64,000 nt of DNA from Bactericera cockerelli (GCA_024516035.1 CM044958.1:10667670-10731669); one strand, 5' to 3'. Counted from the stretch's first letter, positions 22,465 through 34,970 are shown. Made by a program: numbers and translations. The notes: generated by a model not told the origin, from the sequence alone.

Positions 22465-23640
22465 CTTGGTAAAGCACTTTAACAAGGAATTACACCTGTC
22501 GTTCGTGCTGATCCCGTGCTGTTTTAGATTTTGTCAAAAATATTCGCCTCTTTTAGGAGGCGAATTAAAGACTCGGTATCGGAAGGGTCATCCGATAGAG
22601 AGGGAATGCAAGGCAGACCTCTTCTAATATTATCTAGTAGTTGGCAGTGAATGACTATATGACGGACGGTCAGTGGCTCTCCACATTCACATATTGGGGG
22701 TGGAGTTTTATTAAAGATGAAATTATATGTCATTCTAGTATGGCCAATTCTTATCCTGGTGAGAACCTCGGCTCTACAAGAGCGGTTGCTGGAGGTCCAA
22801 GGTTTAATTAGGGGTTTAATCATTTTCAGTTTGTTCTGATTTGGAACCTCATTCCATGTATTTTGCCACGAGGTTAGAATAATTTTGTTGATGAATGGTT
22901 TGAAATCTTCTGCTGAACAAATTGATAGTGGTATTAAGGAAGAGGGATTTTTAGCTGCGATGTCTACAGCCTCATTGCCACGGATGCCACAATGAGACGG
23001 ACACCAAAGAAAGCTGATAGTTTTCCCTATCGCTTTTAGTTCTATCCAGCAAGAGAATATTTGGGAGATAATTGGATTACGAAATTGTGGATTTTCGATA
23101 CCCAAGAGAGCACTGAGAGAATCGCTCACAATTAAGAAGTTAGAAGGGGAGGAGTTTTTAATAGCTCTCAAGCAGAGTAAAATGGCTATGAGCTCTGCCG
23201 AAAAAATTGAATTGAGAGGGTTCAAAACCTTTGATCTGATTTGACCGTTAATACTGAAAGCACAACTTGAAGAAATGGAAGTCTTATAACCGTCAGTGAA
23301 ACACAAGGTGGAAGATGGAAACTCAATATTAATTAGTTTTAAGAAGTTTTGTCTATATGGCACAGGACAAGTGTTGGTTTTTTTTGGAACCCTGGCTTTG
23401 GAAAGTTGGAAAGAACCTACTTCATGGTTTGTAGCAAATATTAAATATAAAACTTTCCTGTTGCTTGATAGATAAATTTCATCTAGCTTTTTTTCGGGAG
23501 CGCGTTTTGAACTAAATTTCCACGTTAAAGACAACAGGCGCTTTTCCCCTTTATTTGATGTGTAATAAATTTAATATCTTCTTGAGTAATGTCTTGGAGT
23601 AGATTTTTACTATTTATCTTCCTGCTTATGAAACTAAAGC
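22433..23640 (-). mobile_element. 5'-truncated non-LTR retrotransposon (I-group)
   Basis: A poly(A) tail (T-run at 22436-22464 on the plus strand) marks the 3' end. The body encodes an RNase H and a C-terminal zinc-like region. RT-side sequence upstream (about 23535-23640) is in another frame, so the element is a dead 5' truncation. Confidence 0.8.
22524..23534 (-). pseudogene. LINE ORF2 C-terminal part with RNase H domain
   Basis: About 336 codons remain open. RNase H residues: D81 (CFTDGY), E114, D138, then the H180 and D190 region (CPSHCGIRGNEAVD). Near residues 283-298, CECGEPLTVRHIVIHC is the zinc-like motif common at the end of I/R1/Jockey-group ORF2 proteins. The reverse transcriptase and endonuclease are missing, and a frameshift separates the upstream remnant. 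No ATG is present where the frame opens. Confidence 0.85.
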
Positions 23641-23914
23641 AAAAGTAGAGACATAGATAAGTATTATGCAAAAAAGGTATTTATCTTGCTGCTAATTAAA
23701 AAAAAAGATAATATAGTTTTAGTGCTATCTTCTATATGAAGACTCACAGCTTTCCTAACAGTCTGTCCTGCGGCAACTTATTGAACATCAGCATAAACAC
23801 AGCATTTTATAAACTATGCACTTGTGACACTGCGGGTTTTTTCGTTTGAGGCCATTCATTTTTCTTCATTTTAGCTATTTATTTTTCCTTGTTTTTCCAC
23901 ATTTGCTCCCTCGT

Positions 23915-23959
23915 TGCTCTCTCTCTCTCTCTTTCTCACTTTCCCTCTCTCTCCCTCTA

Positions 23960-24032
<73 letters not shown>

Positions 24033-24122
24033 CTCTCCCTCTCTCCTCTCTCTACTCTCTCTTCTCACTCTCCCTCTCTCTCCTCTATCTCTCCCTCTAT
24101 CTCTCCCTCTCCTTCTCTCCTC
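23915..24122. repeat. (CT)n microsatellite
   Basis: Nearly pure CT repeats with CCTC variants. Long Ser/Leu or Arg/Glu open frames here are artefacts. Confidence 0.95.
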
Positions 24123-24388
24123 TTAGCAATTTAAAAAGCTCTTCTGGAAGGATGACTAGGGATAAAAAGTAATGAAAAACTAACTTTCGGTAAAATACGT
24201 TTTTTATGGAATGTTTTTTTTTGTGTTTGATGGCATGGGCATTTTATCCAATGAAATCAGAGGAGATATATTATAAACAAATATAGAGAAGAAAAGTGAG
24301 TTGTGAAAGAGTGACTTGTCAGGGGGGAAAAACCAGTGGAAACAGAACCCATAACATTTAATTATGTTCTAGTTTTCATAATATCGTC

Positions 24389-25152
24389 GGGCGAATTACG
24401 ATTCGGCCCAAAAAGGTTTATGAAAAAGGTTTTCGATTTCAGGTAAAAAAGGTCACCGAACGATTCGGCCCAGTGCAACGTTCTAAGTACCGTACATATT
24501 GAGGGATTTTTTATTATTCAACATTAAATTACGGAATTACCTTCTATGTATATCAGGCTTTGGCCTTCTATGTATTAGGCATGGCCTACTATGTATTTTA
24601 CCTAACCCTACTATATTCTTGAGGCATGGCCTTCTATGTATTTTACCTAACCCTACTATAAACCTAAGGCATTGCCTTCTATGTATTATCCCTAACCCTT
24701 CTATATTCTTGAGGCATGGCCTTCTATGTATTTTACCTAACCCTACTATATTCTTGAGGCATGGCCTTCTATGTATTTTACCTAACCCTACTATAATCTT
24801 GAGGCATGGCCTTCTATGTATTTTACCTAACCCTACTATATTCTTGAGGCATGGCCTTCTATGTATATTACCTAACCCTACTGTCAAACACTCAAATAAA
24901 CACTGATAACAAAGATGACTGTTACTAGTTCAAAACAATAACATCGTGAACATCGCCATTGTTCTCAGTTCTTTCAGGGCAACGTTTCCATACTATTTTA
25001 TAGGGATTTTTTGGTGGAATGAAAGTGGGACTTTTTGTTAGAATGAAAGTGGGACTTTTTGTGTGAGATCAAAACTTGATAGTGTGTTTTGGGACGAATC
25101 ATGCTATGGAAAAGGTCTCCTCAGGTAATTTGGGCCGAATCGTGAAGTTCCC
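24389..25152. mobile_element. Non-autonomous DNA transposon, 8-bp TSD (copy 2)
   Basis: Same element as 14021-14688. It starts GGGCGAATTACGATTCGG and its right end in complement is GGGAACTTCACGATTCGG. Flanks are ATATCGTC at 24381-24388 and 25153-25160. The internal 45-bp minisatellite has about seven units (24560-24885), more than copy 1, so the array changes length between copies. Confidence 0.9.
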
Positions 25153-25639
25153 ATATCGTCTGCGATACGGTATTCATACTACTATAACTAATATTGTAGC
25201 TATATTTATTGTATTTAAATTTTAATAAAATACATCCTTGGAGCGATAGAGAAAAATGATTATGCTAAAAGGTTCTTGGAAAATATTGAAACTCCATAAA
25301 TGATTCTACGCATCAAAACATTGAAGATATTATTTAGGTTTAATTATCATCATGTTCCAATATTTCCACACAGCACTCAGTCCTGAAACCACAAAGGTAC
25401 TGAGAATAACATAAATCCGGTCTAAGGTTTAGCAGGAAAATATTTTACATGAAAATTTGCTGTAAACATTCACCGTTACATCGTGTAAATTACAAAATGG
25501 ACTTCTCGTTAGTACCATGCTGTAATGTTCTACAATTAAACACAAGTGAACATGATGTAGATATCTGCAATTATTGAAACAATTTAACATAAAATTTTAG
25601 AATCGAGGCCATTTGAAAATTGCATTTGCCATAATAGTT

Positions 25640-25935
25640 AATTTTCTAGAGTAAGAGGGAGGGAGGGAAAGGGGGGTGGGGGAGAAAGAAAGAGAGAGAA
25701 GAAGAGGAAAGGGGGGAGAGAGAGAGGGAAAGGAGAGAGAATGAGAGAGAAGGAGAAGAAAGGGTGGTAGAGATGAGAAAGAGACTGATGAAGGGAAGAA
25801 GAGTTTTATAAAAAATGGAGAGAAGAGAGTAGAAAATGAATGGTGAGGTATGGATCGAATGGAAAGAGCGGCAGGTATTTTAAATGGAGAGGGAGGAAGG
25901 GAGAGAGAGGAAAAGAGAAAGAGAGAAACATAATA
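25640..25935. repeat. Purine-rich (GA/GGGA) tract
   Basis: Nearly continuous purines on the plus strand. No coding meaning is evident. Confidence 0.85.
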
Positions 25936-26085
25936 AAGGTATCCATAATCTATAATCCAGTATTTATAATATTTTATTTTATTTTTATTTTATTTTTTAT
26001 TTTTTAATATAATACACGGGCGGACTCTATACTATCTAATTATAATTGTACCCTAACTATCAAAAAATAATTTTAAATATAACAA

Positions 26086-26119
<34 letters not shown>

Positions 26120-27137
26120 TATCTATAATCCCGTTTCATTGTGGGTGAGTTACAAACTAAGGGTGAAGTATGAGAAGAAAAGTATGCGGTAACAGTATAA
26201 ATAAATATGTTTAGAATGCTTCAGCATACTTACTTACCTAATAAGAGTTGATTCAAAATTATTACGCATAGTAGTTCAGCTATTGTAATACTTTCCAAAT
26301 GTATTATTTCAAATATTTGCAAGATAAGACGTGAATTGTAAAGGTACTTATACCACTTGTATTGAGCAAAAGGGCAATGGTAGTGAGGGTCGAAGACGTC
26401 AGACCGTATCCAATTATCCATGCACGAGAAAAAGTTACAAATTTTGAGAGTAGGTATTTCTAGAAAGAAATTAAACTTGCGACCACGAGCGTAAATATCA
26501 CGTGAATACAAGTCCTCGTCACATCGAATAACCGACTTTGGCCCTACCCTGGCTGGATGAGGTTAAGTTAGAAATATAGGTAATTTTTTTCCATTCTTTA
26601 ACTGAACTCTGAGTCATTATTTTGTTTTACAGGGCCCCAGGATAAATATATCTCGCAATTATTCAACACCCTGTATGGCACTACACTGGGGAAGAAGGAG
26701 TCTCCCTCCCTCCCTCCTTCTCCCACTTCTGCCTCCTCCTCCTTCCTTCCTCATTCTACCTCCTAGGAATGAAGCACAATAATTATCATTTATTATCAAA
26801 TAGATGAATCTGTAATTGGAGAGAAATTTGCATACTTTCCAGCATACAGGGTGGTGTTGACTAAAGATAAGTACCTAACTTCATCGACGCAACGCGGACG
26901 GTGGAAAGAGTAATATTGAAATAACCTAAGAAATTGGAAAATTGCAGAAGGCTAAGAAAAAATTCAGAATTTTACTGAAAGAAACAGGCTTCTTACTCTG
27001 TTTGCTAAAGATTAATTTACATGTTTTAACAGTTTTATAGAAATTTAGAACAAACTATTGTGAATATTTTTCAATGATCAAAAGATGCTCTTCACAGTTT
27101 CCACATTTTTAGTCAATACAGCAAATCAAATCACTTT
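25936..27137. other. No gene; SINE body scrap
   Basis: An A-run lies at 26090-26117. At 26540-26570, CCCTACCCTGGCTGGATGAG is a scrap of the shared SINE body. A CTCC-rich stretch lies at 26700-26760. Confidence 0.45.
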
Positions 27138-27480
27138 AAAATACCTACCTATTACTGAAGGATCCCTAGAATTTCTCTGTCAAAAGTTCTAGACACTAAA
27201 GTCGCTAGAGAAAATAATTATTTTTGTCAGCGTCGCGTCGATGGCAGCGTTGAATTTCCTGCGAATGGAGGGTAACACCCCCCAAAATACCTACCTATTA
27301 CTGAGGGATCCCTAGAATTTCTCTGTCAAAAGTTCTAGACACTAAAGTCGCTAGAGAAAATAATTATTTTTGTCTGCGTCGCATCGATGGCAGCGTTGAA
27401 TTTCCTGCGAATGGAGGGTAACACCCCCGTCTTGATATGACCATGCAGTTGAAAGCGATGTTACCCAAATTTAAAAAAAA
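27138..27480 (+). repeat. 146-bp direct duplication including a deleted 5S SINE
   Basis: AAAATACCTACCTATTACTG begins at 27138 and again at 27284. Each unit ends with a chimera: the start of the 5S head (GTCGATGGCAGCGTTGAAT) joined directly to the SINE body (TTCCTGCGAATGGAGGGTAA). After the second unit the normal SINE tail (CAGTTGAAAGCGATGTTA) and an A-run follow. Confidence 0.75.
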
Positions 27481-28235
27481 TAAATATTTTATTCCTCTTT
27501 GGATAACTTAATTTTCAGTCGTATTTGGAACGCTTGTGATTCTGGTCCTCGCACTTTTAGCACCCTGTTTCTACGGATTCACGATACAGCAGATAACAGC
27601 CACGGGGGAGCTGTTAAGTTTGGTAATACTACACCCAAACAATAATATCTTTTCCGGATTAGTCTGAATTGTTAACTCTCCGTTCCATTCCTAAACTCCT
27701 TTCCTCTACCTTATATTCCCTCCCACAATTTCCAACCAGGTACACTATAATTGAGAGAGAAAAAAGGAAAACTAGAACAAAAGACTGGGAATATTACATT
27801 CCTGAAAATTTGAGAAAGGGAATACTGTGCTGTCGGAGTAGAGTGCGGAGGAAGTAATTAGAGTATTAGAGAATTAGAGTGCGTAAGTAGTAATTACATA
27901 ATCATTTTTTACCACTCTGAACGCTACAGAAGTTGTCAAAGTGTATAAATTTAGTGGGTAGAATAACACATTTTTTTTCAAGTCTCTAAAATTGCCCCCA
28001 ATTCAGCCACTGCAGGTCACATCAAAAGAGCTAGGCAGCTATAGGTATCTGTTTTGCCTAATAAGATAGTTTTATATGTATTGTATTGGAGTGGGAGTGG
28101 ACCTCTTCACTCGCTATGTACATAAAGATAAAAAATCCAACTTCACAAATTTTCGAAGCAAGGTCTCCTGCTTGCAAAACCGACTACTATCCACTAGGCT
28201 GCCTACACTATGGTGGCTATTTATTTATTACCAAA

Positions 28236-29428
28236 AAGGAAATATCATGTCTAACAGCAATATCTAAACTCTTTGAAGCCTGTATTTTTAAAAAAATATC
28301 ATCTTTCGTTTATAATAAAATATCGCCACACCAACATGGCTTCATCGAGAAAAGATCAACTATTACTAATCTAACAAGTTTTCACCATTTTGTCTCAAAA
28401 TCACTTAGCGAGAGCCATAAACAAGTGGACGTCATCTATACAGACATCTTAAAGGCGTACGATAAATTATCACATGAGGTATTATTAAAAAAATTGGCAG
28501 CCTTCGGATTCCACCCTGACCTTGTAAGATTCATAGCATCATATCTAGAGCATCGCGAACACAGAGTGCTTTTTCAAAATCATATTTCTGACCCATATTA
28601 TCCTACATCTTCTGTGATTCAGGGCTCAAAGTTAAGCAGTCTGTTTTTCGCGATAGTGATAGATGGTATCGGGGAAGTAATTAATTATGCCAGCTATGTA
28701 TTGTATGCAGACGATTTCAAGATCTATCACAAAATTAATAATGAATACAATTGTATACAATTACAACAAGATCTTGACTCTGTTGAGGCATGGCTTGCCC
28801 AAAATCAATTAAAATTCCATCCTGACAAGTGCGAAATATTAACAATCTCGAGAAAAAAAGAAATAATACAGTTCAACTACAACATTGGAAACTCAACGTT
28901 AAATCGAGTTAGTAAAAAAAAAGATTTGGGAGTAATTTTTCAGCAAAACTTGAAATTTGAAAATCATATATCAGACATTATATCATCATCCACCAGAACA
29001 CTTGGCCTCATAATAAGACACTCCCAATTTTTTACAGAGGAAGATACCATCACTACCCTCTACACCGCACTTGTCAGAAGCAAACTAGAATATGCCTCAG
29101 TCATATGGAATCCATCCACCCAATGTCTGAGAGATAAAATAGAAAAAGTACAAGCAAGATTCGTCAGATTTCTCTTCAAGAAACTGAACGGTTTTTACCC
29201 TGTGTACCCCGAGGCCATCTCTTACTTGGACCTGATGGAGCACCTAGATATAGGGACACTAACTGACCGAAGAAACTATCAGAGATTATTACACATTTAT
29301 AATATTTTCAATTCAAATATAGAAGTCTCTGATATTTCTGAGGACATCAGCATCAGGGTCCCTGTAATACAACTAAGAATAAGGGAAAACCCTAACTTTT
29401 TCTACATTAAAAATAGTTTGTGTGCTCC
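28236..29428 (+). pseudogene. LINE reverse transcriptase (Jockey/CR1-like)
   Basis: The conserved part starts near ISCLTAISKLFE. It has the RT fingers/palm motifs QHGFIEKRST, DILKAYDKLSHE (with the first catalytic Asp), VIQGSKLSSLFF and the catalytic box YADD, then DLGVIFQQNLKFENHI and the thumb region LVRSKLEYASVIWNP. The upstream 50 codons that are open from 28086 are unrelated flank. The RT core has no stop but is 5'-truncated and interrupted, so it is inactive. Confidence 0.9.
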
Positions 29429-30053
29429 AGGCGAGGTGCAGTATTCCTCCCCGTTTACCCTTTTTTACACATATTCCTCCCGTGTAGTATTCCTCCCCGG
29501 TCAAATTCCTCCCCGGTAAATTCCTCCCGGTAAGTACACATACATATAGTGGTTCTATGTACATTTTGTTGTTAGATAGGGTTAGGTAAAGTTAACAAGG
29601 TGAGATTGCACGATAGACCACTGACTTCAGTTTGTCGGGTAGGATGGTTGGGTGAGGGGCTTAGGTTAGGTTGAAATTAGCGCAGGCGGTTAGGCCGGGT
29701 TGCGTAGCGACCCGGTCTAACCCTGCGCTAATTTCAACCTAACCTAAGCCCCTCACCCAAGCTATCCTAGCCGGCTAACGAAACACAACATTTAGTCTGA
29801 CAACCGTTTGTCTGACAAGGAGTCTCCTCAAATAAAATAAATTTATCTATGATGAGAGAAGGAATTCATTAAATCGGATAAATTCACATACGTCCATATT
29901 TTAGTCGACCTATGTACATAGAACCTCAGGTTTAAGTACATAGCTTGTGTGTTGGACGGGAGGAATTTACATGTTACTCTCTATGTCCCGGGAGAAATTT
30001 GTTGTCTCTACCTGAGTAAGAAATAGGGTTCGGGAGGAATATGCGTGCGCCCT
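29429..30053. mobile_element. Non-autonomous element with 5-7 bp TSD
   Basis: GCTCCAG occurs at 29424-29430 and at 30054-30060. Ends are imperfect inverted repeats: left AGGCGAGGTGCAGTATTCC, right in complement AGGGCGCACGCATATTCC, both followed by TCCC. The motif ATTCCTCCC repeats several times in both subterminal regions, in opposite orientation. The superfamily is not identified. Confidence 0.75.
29639..29769. repeat. Long hairpin inside the 29.4-30.05 kb element
   Basis: Two arms of about 60 bp (GGTTGGGTGAGGGGCTTAGG... and its complement ending CCTCACCCAAGCTATCCTA) flank a short loop near GTTGCGTAGCG. Few mismatches occur. It may be a separate foldback MITE nested in the element. Confidence 0.8.
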
Positions 30054-30191
30054 GCTCCAGAAGGTTTAAGCTCACCTATAATATCAGCTATGTTGCTATT
30101 TAATCTACACTCATATAAATTAGATTTAAGTTTACATTTAGAAAAGTTTAAAATTGTTTGTAAGGATATATTAAACCTTCGTATTACGTAA

Positions 30192-31976
30192 TTACCTTTA
30201 ACCCTCAAATCCCAGTTCATGTAATTGCAACGACACTAGTTGCGTTTGAACATAATTAAAAAAGAAAAAAAAAAAAAAGAAATACTATACTTTCATTATT
30301 ATAGGATAAGGAAAGTAAACATGGAAGTAAAATTGTATTTAGAGTTTTTATAGGAAAGGAAGTACAGTGCACATAATGTATGTTTATGATTAAGGTATAA
30401 AGAACTTATTAATATTATTTTTATTATTTATGTCATGAAGTACGTTCTACTAATAGCTCTATCTATTGTAGTCCCACTGAAGGAGATATATTATTGCTCC
30501 TAGAAATGACTCCTACAGGAAGAGAAAACATGAGCATGATAAGCTCTAGAGTAGCGATGTTCAAAGTGTGGTTCGTGTGGTATCGTCTACAAAATAACAG
30601 GATATCAAACACAAAATTGGTAAATTTTACATAATTACTTTTTCATTTTCACAATCCTAATAAATGTATGTTTGTGTATTACAGTGTTGCACACTTGAAC
30701 AGAACAAACATAAAAATAATAGTTATTTTCTATAATTAAATAATTATTATTTCGTCGATACTATCCTAATTCAACTCAAAAGTCGAGAACTTTTGAAAGA
30801 TAACTTTTATGTACCAATAAGCTTGCTGTCTGACCTAGAAAGCCCAGTATAGGTTAGGAACCACTGTACCCTATTTTTAAAGCTCTCGCAAGGTATTTGC
30901 AATATAAATTATTACACACAGCCAAATGTGTCAAACCAGAAAATGCATTTTTCTTTTTCTCTCTCCCCACTTTGGGGACAAAAAAATATTAGTTCAGAAA
31001 TTCTCTGTTCCAGCGTGAATACAGGAAAGTAGGCGTCGCTCGGAAAAGCGACACAAATTTCGAAATATTAAAGTGTACCAATAAAAATTATCATTTTTTC
31101 TTGATTCTGGGAAACCCGTTCAAGTTTCGGTCTGAAGGAATTTTATTGGCTGTGTATTCCGACCGTAGAAAAAGCTTGGCAAAGGTAGATTTCCTGCTTC
31201 ATAGAGAAGATACCTCTTAAAAGATACACAATATGGTTAATTGGTTATAAATTTGGAAAATACTCGTCCATTAGACACGAACAGAAAGTTATAAATTGAA
31301 CTAAGGGTTGTCATAAGACTCAAACTTAAGGTCTAGGCTCTAGAACATTGAATATCCTCAATTTCCCAGAAGATACAGCTGAATTAAATAGAATAAATAA
31401 AATTATTGACTTTTCGTGTTGTGAAGAAACATTACTTCTGTTTGATAGTGTGTCAATATTCTCAACATTGCCTGACAAACAACATTGTGAAAAAGCTCAA
31501 ATTGAAAAAAAAAGCCATTATTATCATAGCGAAAGAACAAAACGGGATTTCCCATTGAACTTGCAGAACCATATTTCACATTGGAGCTCGTGTTTTAAGC
31601 ACTAGTGAAGGTGCTGCTTTGGATGTTCTAGATTGCCATAGTGTTTTGATTCATTCATTGAACTTTAATGAATGAATCAGCATCCTTTAATTATCCTTTA
31701 ATGATTAAAGGATGACACGAAATGATATAAATTCGTGTTCCGAAAACAACCTAATTAATTTTAAACACTAGGCACTCTGATTCATTGATGAGTGATAGTA
31801 AATTATTATCTACAATTTGCAATAATGTGAATTTGGATTACAAAAATATAAGATATGATTATTGAATAATGCTGATTCATTGTAGATATTAATTTAATTT
31901 TATTAGATACTAAAATTCTCAAATTGAGGATAGCTTACAGTACATAAGAGAATGGTAGTCGAATCGAATGTTGGAA
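30192..31976. other. AT-rich, no supported gene
   Basis: It holds the likely 3' UTR of the LINE just after 30191 and an A-run at 30260-30278. An inverted pair around ATGAATGAATCA / TGATTCATTCAT is near 31650-31680. No coding region is supported. Confidence 0.45.
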
Positions 31977-31978
31977 TA

Positions 31979-32144
31979 CAGTCAATCCTGAATATAAGAG
32001 AAACTAGGATATTATATGAAACAATTTTCAGGTCAAATTTACTTCTCTATAAGGGAAAAAGGACTCTCTACATAATAATTATAAGATAAACCACCTGGGT
32101 GTAAGAGTCGGTCCTTTGTGTTTACTTATATATAGGTTCAACTG
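31979..32144. mobile_element. pogo/Tigger-like MITE, copy 2
   Basis: TA flanks at 31977-31978 and 32145-32146. The left end is CAGTCAATCCTGAATATAAG, and the right end in complement is CAGTTGAACCTATATATAAG. The interior shares TTT(C)AGGTCAAATTTAC and TATAAGG.AAA with 17703-17875 in inverse orientation. Confidence 0.75.
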
Positions 32145-32574
32145 TATCAATAAAGGTTTTAAAATTAATAGCTCCATTGACAAAAATAATAATGACAAAA
32201 GGCGTGATTATTGCTCGAAGAAATCAAGAACCCTAAAGAGGTAAAGAGCAGAAATATACTTTTATTTTAGTTCTAGTATACCCTGTATACATATAACGTA
32301 TACTACAGTGACCTTCGTAAAAATTTAACTTTATATGATTTACTCCAACATGAAATGGAAGAGGAATAATTAAGTAGGTGCACAAAAACGTATAACGGTC
32401 GCGATAAAATGGGATTTCAACATTCGCAAATAAAATGATAGAAATCATTAAAAATGCTGTAAACACCGCTGACTTAACCCATTGCGGTGCAGCAAACGAA
32501 TAAGGGTTAAAGCATAAAATATTTCTATCAATGTGAGAGGAAAGCACAAGTTACTTGTTCGACCTCTATCAATG

Positions 32575-32690
32575 ATTTTTTGAATACCTACACCAGTTCT
32601 GCTAAGATCACTGAAGCAACGTCTAGCAAGGCTAAGTCTTTGTGGATGTGATTGATCAATTCATACTCTCGTAGTGATACAACTCAGGAC
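32575..32690 (+). repeat. Diverged 5S rRNA-derived SINE head
   Basis: ACACCAGTTCTGCTAAGATC, GAAGCAACGTCTAGCAAGGC and TAAGTCTTTGTGGATGTGAT follow the order of 5S rRNA (GGTTCTCGT.CGATCACCGAAG, AACGTC, TTGGATGGGTGAC). The body is lost. Confidence 0.6.
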
Positions 32691-34485
32691 GGTGTTGGTG
32701 TGTATGAGTGTCCTATGAATGGGGCCTGAAACTCCTTCTTTATCGATCTTCGATGTTGAGATGCTAGTGTTAAAATGAGTTTATTTAGAATATCAGAGAA
32801 AAACTTGTAGAGCCGCAGCATTGGAAGCTAGTGAAAGCCCAAAGGCAAAAATGTACCGGAAACAACGACTTTCCGTCGCTTTTCAACGAGGAAATGGTAC
32901 ATCTATTTTGGGTACTCTGTGGAAAATCTATGGAGAAAAATAGTTTTTACTGAGTGAGAAAATGTTTTGAAGTTGAAAAAGAAAACTATGGAATAGGAAT
33001 AGTAGTTATAAACAAATAACACAGATCAGCTAGGTAAAGGGTTAAGGAAGAAAGTCGGTTACAGAATCGCGTCTTGGGAAATAAATCTCGGATACCGCGA
33101 CACTACAAGAACCTAGATCAGGATTCACCTTACTGGATGTGTGGGTGTGTGAGGGTGGATGAGGGATTGGTTGTGAGGGATTTCTCAAAACACAAAGGTT
33201 GAAAGAAATCAAAAAGACGTGCTTGTAACCGGACTGTGAAAACAGGTTTAGACAAGTAGGATCAGTTAAATTTTCATTTTTTTCTCGCTCTAACATAATT
33301 ATTTTTTATGTGAAAAATAGTTAAGTACAATAAGTAGGTTTAATAAGTAAGAATTGACGGTTTGAACCTTTTTTTTTTGTTATCATTTGTAACAGTGAAA
33401 CAGTTATAACGGTCTCAATAGTTTATGCCCGGAGATCTTTCAATGTGCATACATACAATGTATGTATCATGAATTTATTGACATCACTTTCGTAATAAAT
33501 TTTTTTTATTAATAATCATTTGTGGGATTACTACACAGCACACGTTGTGTTGGTGCAATTTTCACATCCACTAAATTACATTTTCTCAAGCGTTCCGAAC
33601 AAGAATAGGAAAAGAGGAACGAGAAAAGAGATATCATAGAAGGAGAGATGGAGAGAAGAGAAACACAGTCTACAGGGAGAGAGAAATTCGAAATGCGTGG
33701 AAAAAATAATAAAAACAGAAAAGAGTTTAGAACACGAAATGAGAAAAAGAAATCTCTGCACATTATATTCCAAAGTAGGTAGATAAAAAAGAAACAGAAT
33801 CAAAAATGTAAACAAGACGTCTGACGGAAAGAAAAATTACATAAAATGCACTCTGGCTCCCTCTTTTATATACAAACATAATTAAAACTCATTAATTTTG
33901 AAAGCAAAGAATTAGAAAGCCAGATTAGAAATGGTAATGGAGTATAAAGGAGCAAAGACGAATGGGGTAAGAGAAGAAGAACAAGTCAAAGGAAAGGGGA
34001 GAGGAAGAAAGTAAAAGAAGAAGTAAAGCGTTCTCAAATGAAAGAGAGAAAGTAAAAGGAACATTAAGAAGAAGAATAAGAGTAAGGAGAAAGGAGGAAA
34101 AGCAAGGGTATATGAGGGAGGGAGAAAAATTATCAAGAGGAGGAGCAGGAGAGCAAGAGAAATAAGGAGCATGAGAAACAGAGGAACAGAGAATAGGCGG
34201 GGGAGATGGAAAGCAGAATCATTAATGTGAAATATGCTTTCTATCTCTATGCTCATTCATCCTTGTAGTCTTTTTTTATCCGTTGTATTTCTGTGGACTC
34301 CGTCACAAGGGAAACATGAATGATGCTTTCAAGTTCAGTGTTAGGTAGGTAGGTACTTGGTTGGAAATAGAGTAGACATCGAAAAAATAATGTTGAAATT
34401 GACTTGAACTGATGAATATTAAGGACGGTATTGATCTATTGATAGATGTTTTTGTCATACTTCTGCGGAGTCTACTTTGTCATAC
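32690..34485. other. No gene; purine-rich tracts and a dispersed repeat
   Basis: At 33550-33640 the phrase CATTTTCTCAAGCGTT, with GAAAAGAG after it, also occurs at 37885-37950. The sequence is GA-rich at 33600-33760 and 33930-34215. Leu/Ser/Phe-rich open frames on the minus strand mirror that composition. Confidence 0.5.
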
Positions 34486-34529
34486 TAAGGCCCGTATTTT
34501 TGAACGACCCTAAAACAAATTTAGTGTCT

Positions 34530-34970
34530 ACACTCGAACCTGTAGGACTCTGCCGTGAAGACGGCAAACGCCCCGACGGAATTAGTTTGGTTCCTTGGTC
34601 ATGTGGGAAAATGCTTGTCTGGGACTGCACTTGCACCAATACATTGGCAGACTCATACATACAACAAACGGCCAGATCAGTGGGAGCAGCAGCAGAGGAA
34701 GTTTCAAAAAGAAAAATGATTAAATATCGAAATATCATTGATCAAAATTTTATCTTCAAACCTTTAGCATTTGAAACCATGGGACCCTGGGGAAGCGAGA
34801 CGAAAGAGTTTGTGCGAGACGTTGGGAGAAAATTGGTGCATATAACGGGAGATCCCAGATCAAAAATCCACCTGAAACAGCGACTTAGCCTGGCGGTGCA
34901 GCGGGGGAATGCAGCAAGTATGCTTTCGGCTCTTCCCTCAGCTGAGTTTGTAGAAGTCTACGATCTCTAA
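34530..34970 (+). CDS. PD-(D/E)XK nuclease-like ORF inside a Harbinger-like element
   Basis: The open frame runs from 34446 to a TAA at 34968-34970, but the first part is translated TIR. From about 34530 it reads like a protein: GKRPDGISLVPW, then MLVWDCTC about 16 residues on, then KMIKY, and a C-terminal IHLKQRLSLAVQRGNAAS. The R-P-D ... D-x-T ... K-x-x-K-Y order resembles restriction-like endonuclease domains found at the C-terminus of some retrotransposon ORFs. The last segment is similar to a C-terminal motif I remember from repeat-encoded proteins of many invertebrates. AATAAAG follows at about 35009. It is probably a transposon fragment; no upstream domains are seen. Confidence 0.5.
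   Translation, partial: TLEPVGLCREDGKRPDGISLVPWSCGKMLVWDCTCTNTLADSYIQQTARSVGAAAEEVSKRKMIKYRNIIDQNFIFKPLAFETMGPWGSETKEFVRDVGRKLVHITGDPRSKIHLKQRLSLAVQRGNAASMLSALPSAEFVEVYDL

Larger units (their letters stand above)
28236..30191 (+). mobile_element. 5'-truncated LINE split by another insertion
   Basis: A reverse transcriptase ORF runs from about 28236 to 29428 and resumes at 30054-30059. If 29429-30053 and one target repeat are ignored, the reading frame continues to a TAA at 30189-30191. It is therefore one LINE ORF with a later insertion. The endonuclease and the start of RT are missing. Confidence 0.85.

Noticed and set aside
24499..24906. Repetitive 135-codon ORF (HGLLCILPNPT repeats)
   Set aside because: It is the 45-bp minisatellite inside a non-autonomous transposon, open on both strands.
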